64,000 bases of DNA, taken from CAG-411 sp050875145 (GTDB lineage Bacteria; Bacillota; Clostridia; Lachnospirales; Lachnospiraceae). The translations under genes were made by a program, and so were the position numbers. Shown in pieces: positions 17,088 to 25,914 of this stretch (position 1 is the first letter of the stretch; every line of letters starts with the position of its first letter). The notes under the pieces were generated by a model, which was given only the letters and a program-made list of their open reading frames with translations, was not told the origin of the DNA and did no database searches. The stretch lies in assembly GCA_050875145.1 (NCBI GenBank), contig JBNMLH010000003.1:181539-245538 (forward strand), given 5' to 3'.

Positions 17088-17372
17088 TTATCCACCTATT
17101 CTTTCATCTAAAAAGTCATACACAACTTCATTTAAAACACAAGGTGTAATCTGATTCCGTATTACAATATCCAGTATTCTTTCTGCAACCTCTCTATCCT
17201 CTGCAAATCCCCCTGTACGCTCCTTTTCAACCAACTGTTCATCTATTTCTTTCTCTACATAGATACCATATTTCGCATACTCATCGTCAAAGCTTTCTAA
17301 AAAATAAGTGACCAGAGCCTCTAAACCATTATCTTGGGTAATCACTTCAAATCCCTTACATTCCCTATTCAT
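17088..17372 (-). CDS. DUF6514 family protein
   Basis: A 94-residue acidic protein starting MNRECKGFEV. The frame is open to 17432, but the only convincing ribosome site (AAAGGGGTGG) lies just before the ATG at 17372. The C-terminal sequence (EDREVAERILDIVIRNQITPCVLNEVVYDFL) fits the clostridial DUF6514 pattern as I remember it. Function unknown. It diverges from the PBP gene. Confidence 0.75.
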   Translation of the reverse strand: MNRECKGFEVITQDNGLEALVTYFLESFDDEYAKYGIYVEKEIDEQLVEKERTGGFAEDREVAERILDIVIRNQITPCVLNEVVYDFLDERIGG

Positions 17373-17492
17373 TTTTTCCACCCCTTTTTTTATTTCTACC
17401 CCTTCTAACATTATATCGGTATTTTGTTTCAAAAAGTTACCTTTATCCCTTAAATATACGTTCTCTCAATTGCCACTTTTATCCATTGTTGC

Positions 17493-17521
17493 TTTACTAT
17501 CTGAAAATTGTCTGCTATAAT
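17493..17521 (+). promoter_or_regulatory. Extended -10 promoter of the PBP-tyrA unit
   Basis: TTTACT (17493-17498), 17-bp spacer, TGC-TATAAT (17516-17521 with the TGn extension). Confidence 0.7.
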
Positions 17522-17585
17522 AATACGGTATTTGCGCATAACTAAATATAAAATATATTTGTTTATTGTGAAAGGACGATTTACA

Positions 17586-20237
17586 ATGAATTTTTCTAAA
17601 AGAAATACCCAAAAAAAGCAACAGGAACTACGCTCTTCTTCCATAAAATTTTATTCAAAACTTAAATTCTGGTTGCTTCGGCTTTGCGTAGTTTCATTTA
17701 TCGGCATATTTTTTATTTCATGCAATACAATAAAAGGATTGTTTCAGGGCATTATTGACACCTGTCCTTCCTTAGATGAAACCAGTATCGAACCTGAAAA
17801 TTTTGTTTCAACTATATACGACAATAAAGGGACTGAAGTATATCAATTAGTTGGTTCTGATGCCAATCGAATTTCTGTTTCTCTTGAACAAATTCCTATA
17901 CAATTACAACAAGCATTTATTGCAATTGAAGATGAACGTTTTTATACCCATAATGGTATTGATATGAAAGGAATTGCCCGCGCTGGCGTTTTAACATTTT
18001 CTTCCGGCAGTTTAGGACAAGGTGCCAGTACCATTACACAACAATTATTAAAAAATGTCATATTTTCCGGTGGTAATGAACGTTCCATGGCAGAAAAGAT
18101 TCAAAGAAAAGTTCAGGAACAATATCTTGCACTTAAATTAGAAAAATCCACATCCAAAAATGTTATTTTAGAAAATTACTTAAATACAATCAATTTAGGC
18201 CAAAATACATTGGGTGTCCAATCCGCTTCTCTTCGCTATTTTGACAAAGATGTAAGCGAATTAACTCTATCTGAATGTGCAGTTATTGCTGGAATCACTA
18301 AAAACCCATCCAGTCTGAATCCGATTAGTTATCCTAAAAATAACGAAAAGCGACGAAAAAATGTATTAGATAAAATGTTAGAGTTATCAATGATAACAAA
18401 AAAAGAATATGATACTGCCCTATCCGATAATGTTTATAAGCGTATTCAAAAAATCAATAAGAAAAAAACAAAAATAAGTAATACCGTTACTTCTTATTTT
18501 ACAGATGCTGTCATTGATTCTGTGTTGAACGATTTACAAAAAGAATTAGGGTATAGCGAAAAACAGGCAACAAACCTTTTGTATCGTGGTGGATTAAGTA
18601 TTTATACGACCCAGGATCAAAAAATGCAAAAAGTATGTGATTCTGTAATTTCAGATACTTCTCTTTATCCTACAGGAACAACTTACTCCTTCACTTACCG
18701 TTTATCTGTAATAGATAAAGATAAGAACTGTTATAACTATGACGAAAACACACTATTAAATTACTTTAGAACAAGAAACCCTTCTTTCTCTCTGCTCTTT
18801 TCCAGTAAAAGTGAAGCGAAAAAATATATTAAACTATATCGTAACTATGTTGTAAAAAAACATACAAAGGTTACAGGTGAATCCCTTACCTTCACCCTAC
18901 AACCACAGATTTCTTTTGTTTTAATGGATCCAGCAACTGGTCAGGTAAAAGCATTGGTAGGTGGTCGTGGTCAAAAAACTGCCAGTCGAACACTAAATCG
19001 CGCCACTTCTACTACCCGTCAGCCAGGTTCTACCTTTAAAGTGTTATCTGCATATTTGCCAGCTATTGACAGCAAAAATATGTCTTTGGCTTCCGTTTAT
19101 GACGATGCACCTTATAATTATCCTGGAACGAATCGTCCGGTCAAAAACTGGTATAGCAGTGGTTATCGTGGTTTAACTACCATCCGAACTGCAATAAAAG
19201 ATTCTATGAATATTATAACCGTAAAGACGCTAGCTGATGTTACACCCGAAAAAAGTCTTTCTTATCTTGACAAATTAGGTTTTACTACATTAATAAGTGA
19301 TACCTCTTTGCCAGCGAATGATGTAAACCTCTCCACAGCACTTGGCGGATTAACTTATGGTGTTACAAATTTTGAAGCTACCGCTGCCTACGCAGCAATT
19401 GCAAACAATGGAACCTATCAAAAACCTATTCTGTATACGAAAGTTCTGGACCACGACGGAAAGGTTCTTTTAAAGAATAAATCAGAGGGGAAAAAAGTTA
19501 TGAAAGACTCTACTGCCTATCTGCTCACCAGCGCAATGGAAGATGTTGTAAATTCTGGAACCGGTACCCTGGCTCATTTTACTAATTCATCCATGCCATT
19601 AGCAGGAAAGACAGGTACAACCTCAGACAATATTGATGCTTGGTTTATCGGTTATACCCCATACTATACTGCCGGAATTTGGACAGGCTACGATAATAAT
19701 ACCAGCCTGTCAAATACAAGCTATCACAAAATAATCTGGCGTACAATTATGGAAAGACTTCACTCAGATTTACCTAACAAAACCTTCTCTAAACCAGCTT
19801 CCATTGTCACCGCTACAATTTGTACAAAATCAGGAAAGCTTGCCAGAAAAGGGGTTTGTGATTGTGCACCAGGTGGTTCTACTGTAAAAAAAGAATATTT
19901 TGCAGGTCACATACCAACAGAATACTGTGATGCACATATGTCTGTAAATATTTGCTCAAAATCAGGACAGGTTGCCAGTTCCTCATGCCCAACAAATTCC
20001 ATTGTAACAAAAATCATGCTAAAAAAAGACGAAAAAGGAGCTACAACATCAGACAGTCCTTATGTGATTTCGTCAAAGCAACTAACAACAGTCTGTAGTT
20101 ACCATACAGGAACTCATAATGCAAGTTTATCGTTAGGGAACACAGATTCGCCTGCTAGTATAAATAAAGATAAAAAGAAGAAGAAAGATACTAAACACAC
20201 AGAGAAAAAAGTCACGCAACCAAAGAAAGGAGAATAA
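17586..20237 (+). CDS. Class A penicillin-binding protein (transglycosylase/transpeptidase)
   Basis: An 883-residue bifunctional murein synthase. N-terminal TM (about 27-47); family 51 glycosyltransferase domain with the catalytic Glu in EDERFYTHNGID (about 115) and GASTITQQLLKN; transpeptidase domain with STFK nucleophile Ser482, a KDSMN motif and KTGTT. The Cys-containing C-terminal segments (CTKSGKLARKGVC, CSKSGQVASSSC) and a basic Lys/Thr tail lie outside the membrane. The start at 17586 follows AAAGGACG; the earlier in-frame ATG at 17508 falls in the promoter. tyrA begins 2 nt after the stop, so the two are co-transcribed. Confidence 0.95.
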   Translation: MNFSKRNTQKKQQELRSSSIKFYSKLKFWLLRLCVVSFIGIFFISCNTIKGLFQGIIDTCPSLDETSIEPENFVSTIYDNKGTEVYQLVGSDANRISVSLEQIPIQLQQAFIAIEDERFYTHNGIDMKGIARAGVLTFSSGSLGQGASTITQQLLKNVIFSGGNERSMAEKIQRKVQEQYLALKLEKSTSKNVILENYLNTINLGQNTLGVQSASLRYFDKDVSELTLSECAVIAGITKNPSSLNPISYPKNNEKRRKNVLDKMLELSMITKKEYDTALSDNVYKRIQKINKKKTKISNTVTSYFTDAVIDSVLNDLQKELGYSEKQATNLLYRGGLSIYTTQDQKMQKVCDSVISDTSLYPTGTTYSFTYRLSVIDKDKNCYNYDENTLLNYFRTRNPSFSLLFSSKSEAKKYIKLYRNYVVKKHTKVTGESLTFTLQPQISFVLMDPATGQVKALVGGRGQKTASRTLNRATSTTRQPGSTFKVLSAYLPAIDSKNMSLASVYDDAPYNYPGTNRPVKNWYSSGYRGLTTIRTAIKDSMNIITVKTLADVTPEKSLSYLDKLGFTTLISDTSLPANDVNLSTALGGLTYGVTNFEATAAYAAIANNGTYQKPILYTKVLDHDGKVLLKNKSEGKKVMKDSTAYLLTSAMEDVVNSGTGTLAHFTNSSMPLAGKTGTTSDNIDAWFIGYTPYYTAGIWTGYDNNTSLSNTSYHKIIWRTIMERLHSDLPNKTFSKPASIVTATICTKSGKLARKGVCDCAPGGSTVKKEYFAGHIPTEYCDAHMSVNICSKSGQVASSSCPTNSIVTKIMLKKDEKGATTSDSPYVISSKQLTTVCSYHTGTHNASLSLGNTDSPASINKDKKKKKDTKHTEKKVTQPKKGE

Positions 20238-20239
20238 AA

Positions 20240-21364
20240 ATGATACAACAGACATTTGGTTTTATTGGATTTGGACTAATCGGAGGCTCTATCGCCAGAA
20301 ACTTGCGAAAACTCTATCCAAATGCAACTCTCCTTGCATATAACTACAATCCAAACAACACAAATCCAAATTTACTTTTAGCACAGGAGGAAGGCACTCT
20401 AAATCGTATTGTCACATCCTTTACAGATGGATTTCCAGATTGTGATATTATCTTTCTCTGTGCTCCCGTTCTGCGTAATATTTCATATCTTCCTGCATTA
20501 AAACAGATTATGAAACCAACCTGCATCTTAACCGACGTAGGAAGCGTTAAAGGCAATATCCACCAGGCCATAGCAGAACAGAATATGGATGCCAACTTTG
20601 TCGGTGGACATCCTATGACTGGATCAGAAAAAACCGGATATCAAAATTCCACAACCGAATTGTTAGAAAATGCTTTTTATATTCTAACACCTACCAGCGA
20701 AACACCGCAATCCATGATTGATACAATGGAAAATATCGTTTCCAGAATTGGTGCAATTCCAATTGTGCTACAACCAGATAATCATGATGATATTGTAGCT
20801 GCTATCAGTCATGTTCCACATATCATAGCGGCTTCACTGGTAAATATGGTTCGAGAACATGATGATGAAAAAGAACATATGCATGCATTAGCCGCAGGCG
20901 GTTTTAAAGATATTACAAGAATTGCTTCTTCTTCCCCTGTTATGTGGGAAAATATTTGTCTCACAAACCCAGACAGTATTATCCGATTTATTGATCTTTA
21001 TATTCAATATATGACAGATATGAAAAAGGCAATTCAGAAAAAGGATAGTGCCTTCATAACTTCCTTTTTTGAACATTCCAAAACTTATCGAGATTCCATT
21101 CCTACAAAACCAATGGGTGCTATTGCAAGTACACACGATTTACATATTGATGTAACGGATAAAAAAGGTGAAATTGCCATTATTGCAACCATTCTTGCCA
21201 GTCATGATGTTAGTTTAAAAAATATAGGAATTTCTCACAATCGAGAAGATAGCAGTGGAGTATTATGTATTGAATTTTACGACGAAGCTTCACTTTTAAA
21301 AGCCGAAGATGTACTTCATTCTTATAATTATGTTACCTATTCTTCTCATAATAAACAACAGTAA
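20240..21364 (+). CDS. tyrA: Prephenate dehydrogenase with C-terminal ACT domain
   Basis: Oxidative decarboxylation of prephenate to 4-hydroxyphenylpyruvate in tyrosine synthesis. A 374-residue product with an N-terminal Rossmann fold (GFIGFGLIGGSIARNL), the HPMTGSEKTGYQ active-site segment, the helical dimerisation domain (DIVAAISHVPHIIAASLV), and an ACT domain from about 300 (KGEIAIIATILASHDVSLKNIGI) that probably senses tyrosine. Its ribosome site AAAGGAG is inside the end of the PBP gene. Downstream is an RNA motif also found in front of aroC. Confidence 0.95.
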   Translation: MIQQTFGFIGFGLIGGSIARNLRKLYPNATLLAYNYNPNNTNPNLLLAQEEGTLNRIVTSFTDGFPDCDIIFLCAPVLRNISYLPALKQIMKPTCILTDVGSVKGNIHQAIAEQNMDANFVGGHPMTGSEKTGYQNSTTELLENAFYILTPTSETPQSMIDTMENIVSRIGAIPIVLQPDNHDDIVAAISHVPHIIAASLVNMVREHDDEKEHMHALAAGGFKDITRIASSSPVMWENICLTNPDSIIRFIDLYIQYMTDMKKAIQKKDSAFITSFFEHSKTYRDSIPTKPMGAIASTHDLHIDVTDKKGEIAIIATILASHDVSLKNIGISHNREDSSGVLCIEFYDEASLLKAEDVLHSYNYVTYSSHNKQQ

Positions 21365-21381
21365 AAGCAAAATTAAACAGG

Positions 21382-21411
21382 TTTACTCTATAAAACAAAT
21401 TTTTCTATAAC
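21382..21411 (+). promoter_or_regulatory. Possible promoter of RNA motif copy A
   Basis: TTTACT (21382-21387), 18-bp spacer, TATAAC (21406-21411). The conserved AACATG of the motif begins about 8 nt after the -10, close to where transcription should start. Confidence 0.45.
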
Positions 21412-21418
21412 TATAAGA

Positions 21419-21505
21419 AACATGTTTTGCAAGTCTCCATAGTTTAGCGGTAGTCATCAAGTTCTCACGCAAGCATGGACTTTGGCTCGTTACTTGTGTA
21501 AATAA
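21419..21505 (+). ncRNA. Unidentified RNA motif, copy A (downstream of tyrA)
   Basis: Shares four blocks with copy B (24600-24696): AACATGyTTTGC at the 5' end, TAGTT, GCGGyArTC and the 16-nt identical ACTTTGGCTCGTTACT. The ends can pair (CAAGT with ACTTG). It lies in a non-coding gap, has a possible promoter of its own and is followed at once by a strong terminator, so it would give an RNA of about 140 nt with no gene after it. I do not recognise it as a known riboswitch. tRNA identity is ruled out: no acceptor stem, CCA or T-loop. Confidence 0.55.
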
Positions 21506-21506
21506 A

Positions 21507-21559
21507 AAGTAGTGTCTTACACCAGCAAACTAGTTCTGATGTAAAACACTACTTTTTTA
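21507..21559. terminator. Bidirectional terminator between RNA motif A and queA
   Basis: Long stem aagtagtgt...acactactt with an inner paired segment (TTACACCAG / CTGATGTAA) and a T-run on each strand. It ends queA on the minus strand and the tyrA/motif A transcript on the plus strand. Confidence 0.85.
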
Positions 21560-21575
21560 TAAAAGAAGTATTAAA

Positions 21576-22616
21576 TTAATGAATAAACATAGCATCTCCA
21601 AAGGAAAAAAATCTATATCCCATATCAACGGCTTCTTTATACGCATCTAACACATGCTCTCGTCCAGCCAATGCAGAAACTAACATAAGCAATGTAGACT
21701 CTGGTAAATGAAAATTTGTAATCAGACAATCCAACACTTTAAATTTATAGCCAGGATAAATAAAAATATCTGTCTCCCCACTACAAGGCTTCATCGTTCC
21801 ATCTTCCTCTGCCGCAGATTCAATCGTACGACAACTGGTCGTTCCTACACAAATAATTCTTCCACCTTCTTTTTTTGTCTGGTTAATCTTCTCTGCCGCC
21901 TGCGCATCCACCTGATAAAATTCAGAATGCATATGATGTTCTTTCACATTGTCTACTTTTACCGGTCGGAACGTTCCCAGACCTACATGCAAAGTCACAT
22001 AAGCCAGACGTACACCCATTTCCTCTATTTCTTTCAATAATTCCTTTGTAAAATGAAGCCCTGCTGTAGGCGCTGCAGCAGAACCTTCATATTTCGCATA
22101 AACAGTCTGATAACGATTTTTATCCTGTAATTGATGTGTAATATATGGTGGCAATGGCATTTGTCCAAGCTGATCTAAAATTTCTTCAAAAATTCCATCA
22201 TAAGAAAATTGTATCAATCGATTTCCTTCTTCTTCAATGGACAAAATTTCGCAGGACAATAATCCTCCTCCGAATATAATCTTTGCTCCTGGACGAGCCT
22301 TTTTCCCTGGTTTTACCAATGTTTCCCAAACATCATTTTCCTTACGCTTCAATAATAAAATTTCTACCTTTGCACCAGTTCCCTCTTTTTCTCCTATCAA
22401 TCTTGCAGGAATTACCTTCGTATTGTTCAATACAAGGCAGTCTCCTGGCTTTAAATAACTTTTGATGTCCTTAAAGATATGATGCTCCCGCGCTCCTGTT
22501 TCTTTATCTAACACTAACAACCGAGAACTGGAACGATCTTCCAAAGGGTCCTGTGCAATCTGTTCCTGTGGCAAATCAAAATAATAATCTTTTGTCTGTA
22601 ATCCTATTTCTTGCAT
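21576..22616 (-). CDS. queA: tRNA preQ1(34) S-adenosylmethionine ribosyltransferase-isomerase
   Basis: Transfers and isomerises the ribosyl group of SAM onto preQ1 in tRNA to give epoxyqueuosine. About 346 residues with family motifs DYYFDLPQEQIAQDPLEDRSSSRL, LVLNNTKVIPARL, AAPTAGLHFT, LHVGLGTFRPV and the C-terminal NFHLPESTLLMLVSA. ATG at 22616 follows AAGGAG; the ATG at 22640 has no ribosome site. No other queuosine gene is in the window and I saw no preQ1 riboswitch upstream. Confidence 0.96.
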   Translation of the reverse strand: MQEIGLQTKDYYFDLPQEQIAQDPLEDRSSSRLLVLDKETGAREHHIFKDIKSYLKPGDCLVLNNTKVIPARLIGEKEGTGAKVEILLLKRKENDVWETLVKPGKKARPGAKIIFGGGLLSCEILSIEEEGNRLIQFSYDGIFEEILDQLGQMPLPPYITHQLQDKNRYQTVYAKYEGSAAAPTAGLHFTKELLKEIEEMGVRLAYVTLHVGLGTFRPVKVDNVKEHHMHSEFYQVDAQAAEKINQTKKEGGRIICVGTTSCRTIESAAEEDGTMKPCSGETDIFIYPGYKFKVLDCLITNFHLPESTLLMLVSALAGREHVLDAYKEAVDMGYRFFSFGDAMFIH

Positions 22617-22756
22617 TGTAAATCTGCACTCCTTATCCAATGTTAGAAATGCACACTTTTCTATCCATGCATTTCTTCTAACTGCTGTTCACAATGTATC
22701 CATTATACCTTAGTCCTATTGGAATGTAAAGGAATGTAAAAATGCTTTCTTAAACA

Positions 22757-23737
22757 TCAATCCAAAAGAAGTTTCTTTGCATTCAACCTTCCCCATCCTT
22801 GTTTGTCGTGAGGCAGCCCCATATCTTCTGATTTGTTTTTTAATCGGATTTTCACCTCCCTGTTACTCATTTCAGGATATTTTTCTAATAAAAGAGCCAC
22901 CGTTCCTGACACGATTGGTGTTGCCATTGACGTACCACTTTTTACTGTATAAAATTGATTTCCTCCCCCGTAAAAAGCAAAATTGCTTTTATATTTCCAA
23001 TTACTTCTACAACTTATAATATTACTTCCAGGTGCAACTAAATCCGGCTTTTTGATGCAACATTTTGTTGGTCCTCTTCCCGAATAATTTTTCATTGTCC
23101 TTCCATTTAAAATAATTTCTTCATTATCATCACATGCCCCCACCGTTATTAGTTTTCTACTATTTCCGGGAGCACCAATACTACCTGGTGTTGGACCATT
23201 ATTCCCCGCCGCTGCACATACAACCATCCCTGCATCCCAAAGTGCATTAATGCCCTGTACTAACTCTGATTCTTCTCCTATTTCCTCTTCCTTTCCCGAA
23301 CCAATTGAAATATTTACTACCCTTATCCCATATCGTTTCTGATTTTTAATTAGCCAATCTACCCCCTGTAACACATTATCAACATTTCCATTTCCCAAAT
23401 GGTCCAATATTTTTATTACAATAAAATGTGCCTGTGTTGCAATCCCCCGATATTTTCCACCAGAGGCACTTCCTGTCCCACCAGTAATTCCTGCCACATG
23501 TGTCCCGTGTCCATTATCATCATAAGCCCCCTGCTTATCATTAATAAAATCTTTAAATACCGCAATTTTTCCATCTCCTCGAAAATCTGGATGTCCTGCC
23601 GCAATTCCGGTATCAAACAAAGCAATTCCAATCCCTTGTCCCGTATATGACTGTTCCTCTATTTCTTGTAAACCAATTACTCTTCTAGCCCGTTCCACAT
23701 AATCACATCCTATTCCTTTTTCCTTATCCAACTCCAC
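22757..23737 (-). CDS. Subtilisin-family serine protease (S8), no signal peptide or prodomain
   Basis: A 326-residue subtilase with an intact triad: Asp42 (LFDTGI), His77 (NGHGTHVAG) and Ser270 (SGTSMATP), plus the oxyanion Asn in AAGNNGP. There is no signal peptide, N-terminal propeptide or C-terminal extension, so it resembles intracellular subtilases (ISP type). The start is uncertain: the first in-frame start codon is GTG at 23737 with no clear ribosome site, and a later GTG (codon 14) lies behind AGGA. Single-gene unit. Confidence 0.9.
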   Translation of the reverse strand: MELDKEKGIGCDYVERARRVIGLQEIEEQSYTGQGIGIALFDTGIAAGHPDFRGDGKIAVFKDFINDKQGAYDDNGHGTHVAGITGGTGSASGGKYRGIATQAHFIVIKILDHLGNGNVDNVLQGVDWLIKNQKRYGIRVVNISIGSGKEEEIGEESELVQGINALWDAGMVVCAAAGNNGPTPGSIGAPGNSRKLITVGACDDNEEIILNGRTMKNYSGRGPTKCCIKKPDLVAPGSNIISCRSNWKYKSNFAFYGGGNQFYTVKSGTSMATPIVSGTVALLLEKYPEMSNREVKIRLKNKSEDMGLPHDKQGWGRLNAKKLLLD

Positions 23738-23890
23738 TATTCTATAATATATGCAGTCAAATAATCTGCTGTGTATTCAAAGCAAACGCCCTTGTCCCTA
23801 ATAAAAAAAACAAAAAATTTTAAAACTATACGAAAGAGTCCAAGCAGTACTGCATAGAATGTCATTGTAAAAAGATTTTGGAGGCTCAAT

Positions 23891-24109
23891 ATGAGTGATT
23901 TAGCAGCAACAAATTGTAACACAGGATGCGGATGCAACAACGATGGAGGATGCTCTTGGATTATTTGGATTTTAATTTTACTAAGCTGCTGCGGCAACAA
24001 TAATGGCTTTGGCAACTTTGGCTGTGGCTGCGGTAACAATGATTCTAGCTGCATCATCTGGATTTTACTTATCCTCTGCTGCTGCGGCAATGGAAATTCA
24101 TTTTGCTAA
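23891..24109 (+). CDS. Cysteine-rich small protein (chorion-like high-cysteine HCB family)
   Basis: A 72-residue protein with a remarkable composition: 13 Cys, many Gly and Asn, and two hydrophobic WIIWILILL / IIWILLILCCC segments separated by FGNFGCGCGNND. It matches clostridial proteins annotated as chorion class high-cysteine HCB protein 13, from memory. Good ribosome site TTGGAGG. The upstream CATAGAAT resembles a SigE/SigK -10 but I see no matching -35, so a sporulation or spore-coat link is only a guess. Confidence 0.75.
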   Translation: MSDLAATNCNTGCGCNNDGGCSWIIWILILLSCCGNNNGFGNFGCGCGNNDSSCIIWILLILCCCGNGNSFC

Positions 24110-24278
24110 ACCTGCCTGCAGATAAATCAAAGTGGTTATTTTCATAACCCTTTGCTACATTCTTATAATCTTATCACTGTTTTGTAGTATTTTACAGGTA
24201 TCTGCCTCAAAAATAGGAAAGTACCTTTGCCTTTGTAAATACTCTCCTGATAAGATTAAATTCTCTAGTTCTTAGGTT

Positions 24279-24313
24279 GAAGTAAGCCGGAAGCCTCTTC
24301 TTCTGGCTTACTT
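24279..24313. terminator. Inverted repeat after the small CxxC gene
   Basis: Ten perfect pairs gaagtaagcc / ggcttacttc plus inner pairs. Neither flank is strongly U-rich, so termination efficiency is uncertain. Confidence 0.45.
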
Positions 24314-24323
24314 CATAAATATA

Positions 24324-24494
24324 TTAAATTTTTTTATTTATCCATTCATCATACTGTTTTTTTTCATATTTTTTTAACTTCTTATTTTGTTCAATACAAT
24401 CTCCCTTTTTGCATCGCATACAATGCATATCTATTTCATAAATAGTATTATCATCAATTACCAGAACATCTTGCTCTCCTTTTGTCTGCTCCAT
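24324..24494 (-). CDS. Small CxxC protein of unknown function
   Basis: A 56-residue reading frame below common length cut-offs. It begins MEQTKGEQDVLVIDDNTIYE, contains CMRCKKGDC (a possible metal or redox motif) and ends in a charged tail EKKQYDEWINKKI. The ribosome site GAGGA lies 8 nt before the ATG. Its codon use and balanced composition look coding. An extended inverted repeat (24279-24313) lies just past the stop. No family recognised. Confidence 0.65.
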   Translation of the reverse strand: MEQTKGEQDVLVIDDNTIYEIDMHCMRCKKGDCIEQNKKLKKYEKKQYDEWINKKI

Positions 24495-24561
24495 AATCCA
24501 TTCCTCTTTTCATTCTCTGTATTATATTTTATGAAGTCTTTCCAGTTTTGTCCTTCTTTTC

Positions 24562-24590
24562 TTGCAACCTTTTTTTATTTTTTATATAAT
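24562..24590 (+). promoter_or_regulatory. SigA promoter of the aroC leader
   Basis: TTGCAA (24562-24567), 17-bp spacer, TATAAT (24585-24590). Transcription should start near 24597-24600, just where the conserved RNA motif begins. Confidence 0.75.
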
Positions 24591-24599
24591 AGAGTTATG

Positions 24600-24696
24600 T
24601 AACATGCTTTGCGTGCTTCTCTAGTTATCGCGGCAATCGCCATGGTTTTCCATACAGACATAAAACTTTGGCTCGTTACTCACATAGATAAAATAA
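24600..24696 (+). promoter_or_regulatory. Unidentified RNA motif, copy B (aroC 5' leader)
   Basis: The first ~97 nt of the predicted aroC transcript. It shares AACATGyTTTGC, TAGTT, GCGGyArTC and ACTTTGGCTCGTTACT with copy A after tyrA. Local hairpins GCG-CGC and ATGG-TTTT-CCAT are visible, and GTG/CAC can close the base where copy A has CAAGT/ACTTG. Both copies also contain an ATG followed by five codons and TAG. A short AACAG/CTGTT hairpin with T-run lies between the motif and the aroC ribosome site. It looks like a cis-regulatory leader of unknown ligand. Confidence 0.55.
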
Positions 24697-24737
24697 CAGT
24701 TCTATTCTGTTTTGTTAAAAGGAAAGGTTGTGAAATT

Positions 24738-25838
24738 ATGGCAGGTTCAAGTTACGGTACAATTTTTAGAGTATCCACTTGGGGCGAATCTCATGGAAAA
24801 GGTGTTGGCGTTGTAATAGATGGATGTCCTGCAGGACTTTACTTAAATGAAAGTATGATTCAACCATATATGGATCGAAGAAAACCGGGAGCCACTAAAT
24901 ATTCTACTCCCCGCAAGGAAGCTGATGAAATTGAAATTCTTTCTGGTGTCTTTGAGGGTCGTACAACTGGAACACCAATTTCAATGATGGTTCATAATAA
25001 AACGCAACGTTCACAAGATTATAGTGAAATTGCAAGCTACTATAGACCAGGTCATGCAGACTATACATTTGACCAGAAATATGGTTTTCGAGATTATAGA
25101 GGTGGCGGACGCTCCTCTGGACGTGAAACAATTGCCCGTGTTGCTGGTGGTGCAGTTGCTTCTCTTATTTTAAAAACAATCGGTATTGAAGTAAGTGCAT
25201 ATACCAAGTCAATCGGTCCAGTTGAAATTAACTATAATAATTGCAGTAAGGAAAATATCTTTAAAAGTCCTCTCTATATGCCTGATTTGGATGCTTCTTC
25301 CAAGGCAGAAGATTTTCTTTCCACTACGATGGAAAATAAAGATTCTGCTGGAGGTATCGTTGAATGTATCATTAGTGGTGTACCTGCTGGAATTGGTGAA
25401 ACCGTATTTGAAAAATTAGATGCAAATCTTGCGAAAGGTATTATGTCAATCGGAGCAATTAAAGGAGTAGAAATTGGTGCTGGATTTGATGCAGCCTCTA
25501 TGCTTGGATCACAGGACAATGACAACTTTTATGTAGATAACACAGGAATCCACAAATATAGCAATAATGCTGGGGGAATTTTAGGTGGATTAAGTGATGG
25601 CTCTGAAATTATTCTAAGAGCTGCATTTAAACCAACACCATCTATTTCTGCAACCCAACAAACGGTTTCTACCACAGGAGAAAACATCAATATAAATATC
25701 AAAGGACGACATGATCCGATTATTGTTCCTCGTGGTGTCGTTGTTGTGGAATCTATGGCAGCTATGACATTGGTAGACTTATTGTTCTTAAATATGAGCA
25801 CACGTATGGATAAATTTACAGAATTTTATCACCGCTAA
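24738..25838 (+). CDS. aroC: Chorismate synthase
   Basis: Converts EPSP to chorismate (reduced-FMN-dependent), the last step of the shikimate pathway. A 366-residue product with STWGESHGKGVGVVIDGCPAG near the N-terminus, RSSGRETIARVAGGA, and NAGGILGGLSDG, all family signatures. The start at 24738 follows AAAGG. The frame is open upstream to 24609, but that region is the RNA leader. It is the only gene of its transcript, with a strong terminator after it. Confidence 0.97.
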   Translation: MAGSSYGTIFRVSTWGESHGKGVGVVIDGCPAGLYLNESMIQPYMDRRKPGATKYSTPRKEADEIEILSGVFEGRTTGTPISMMVHNKTQRSQDYSEIASYYRPGHADYTFDQKYGFRDYRGGGRSSGRETIARVAGGAVASLILKTIGIEVSAYTKSIGPVEINYNNCSKENIFKSPLYMPDLDASSKAEDFLSTTMENKDSAGGIVECIISGVPAGIGETVFEKLDANLAKGIMSIGAIKGVEIGAGFDAASMLGSQDNDNFYVDNTGIHKYSNNAGGILGGLSDGSEIILRAAFKPTPSISATQQTVSTTGENININIKGRHDPIIVPRGVVVVESMAAMTLVDLLFLNMSTRMDKFTEFYHR

Positions 25839-25848
25839 TAAACAAAAC

Positions 25849-25896
25849 AGGGAAGTTCCTTCACCGTATTACAGGTAAAGGACTTCCCTATTTTTT
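25849..25896. terminator. Bidirectional terminator between aroC and trpS
   Basis: Long stem agggaagt-cctt-acc paired with aggtaaaggacttccct and ATTTTTTAT on the plus side; lies between convergent genes. Confidence 0.9.
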
Positions 25897-25914
25897 ATCC
25901 TATAGCTTTTATTT

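Noticed and set aside
21419..21505. tRNA gene suggested by a TAGTTTAGCGGTAG D-loop-like string
   Set aside because: No acceptor stem, anticodon arm or T-loop can be drawn; the second copy before aroC shows it is a different conserved RNA.
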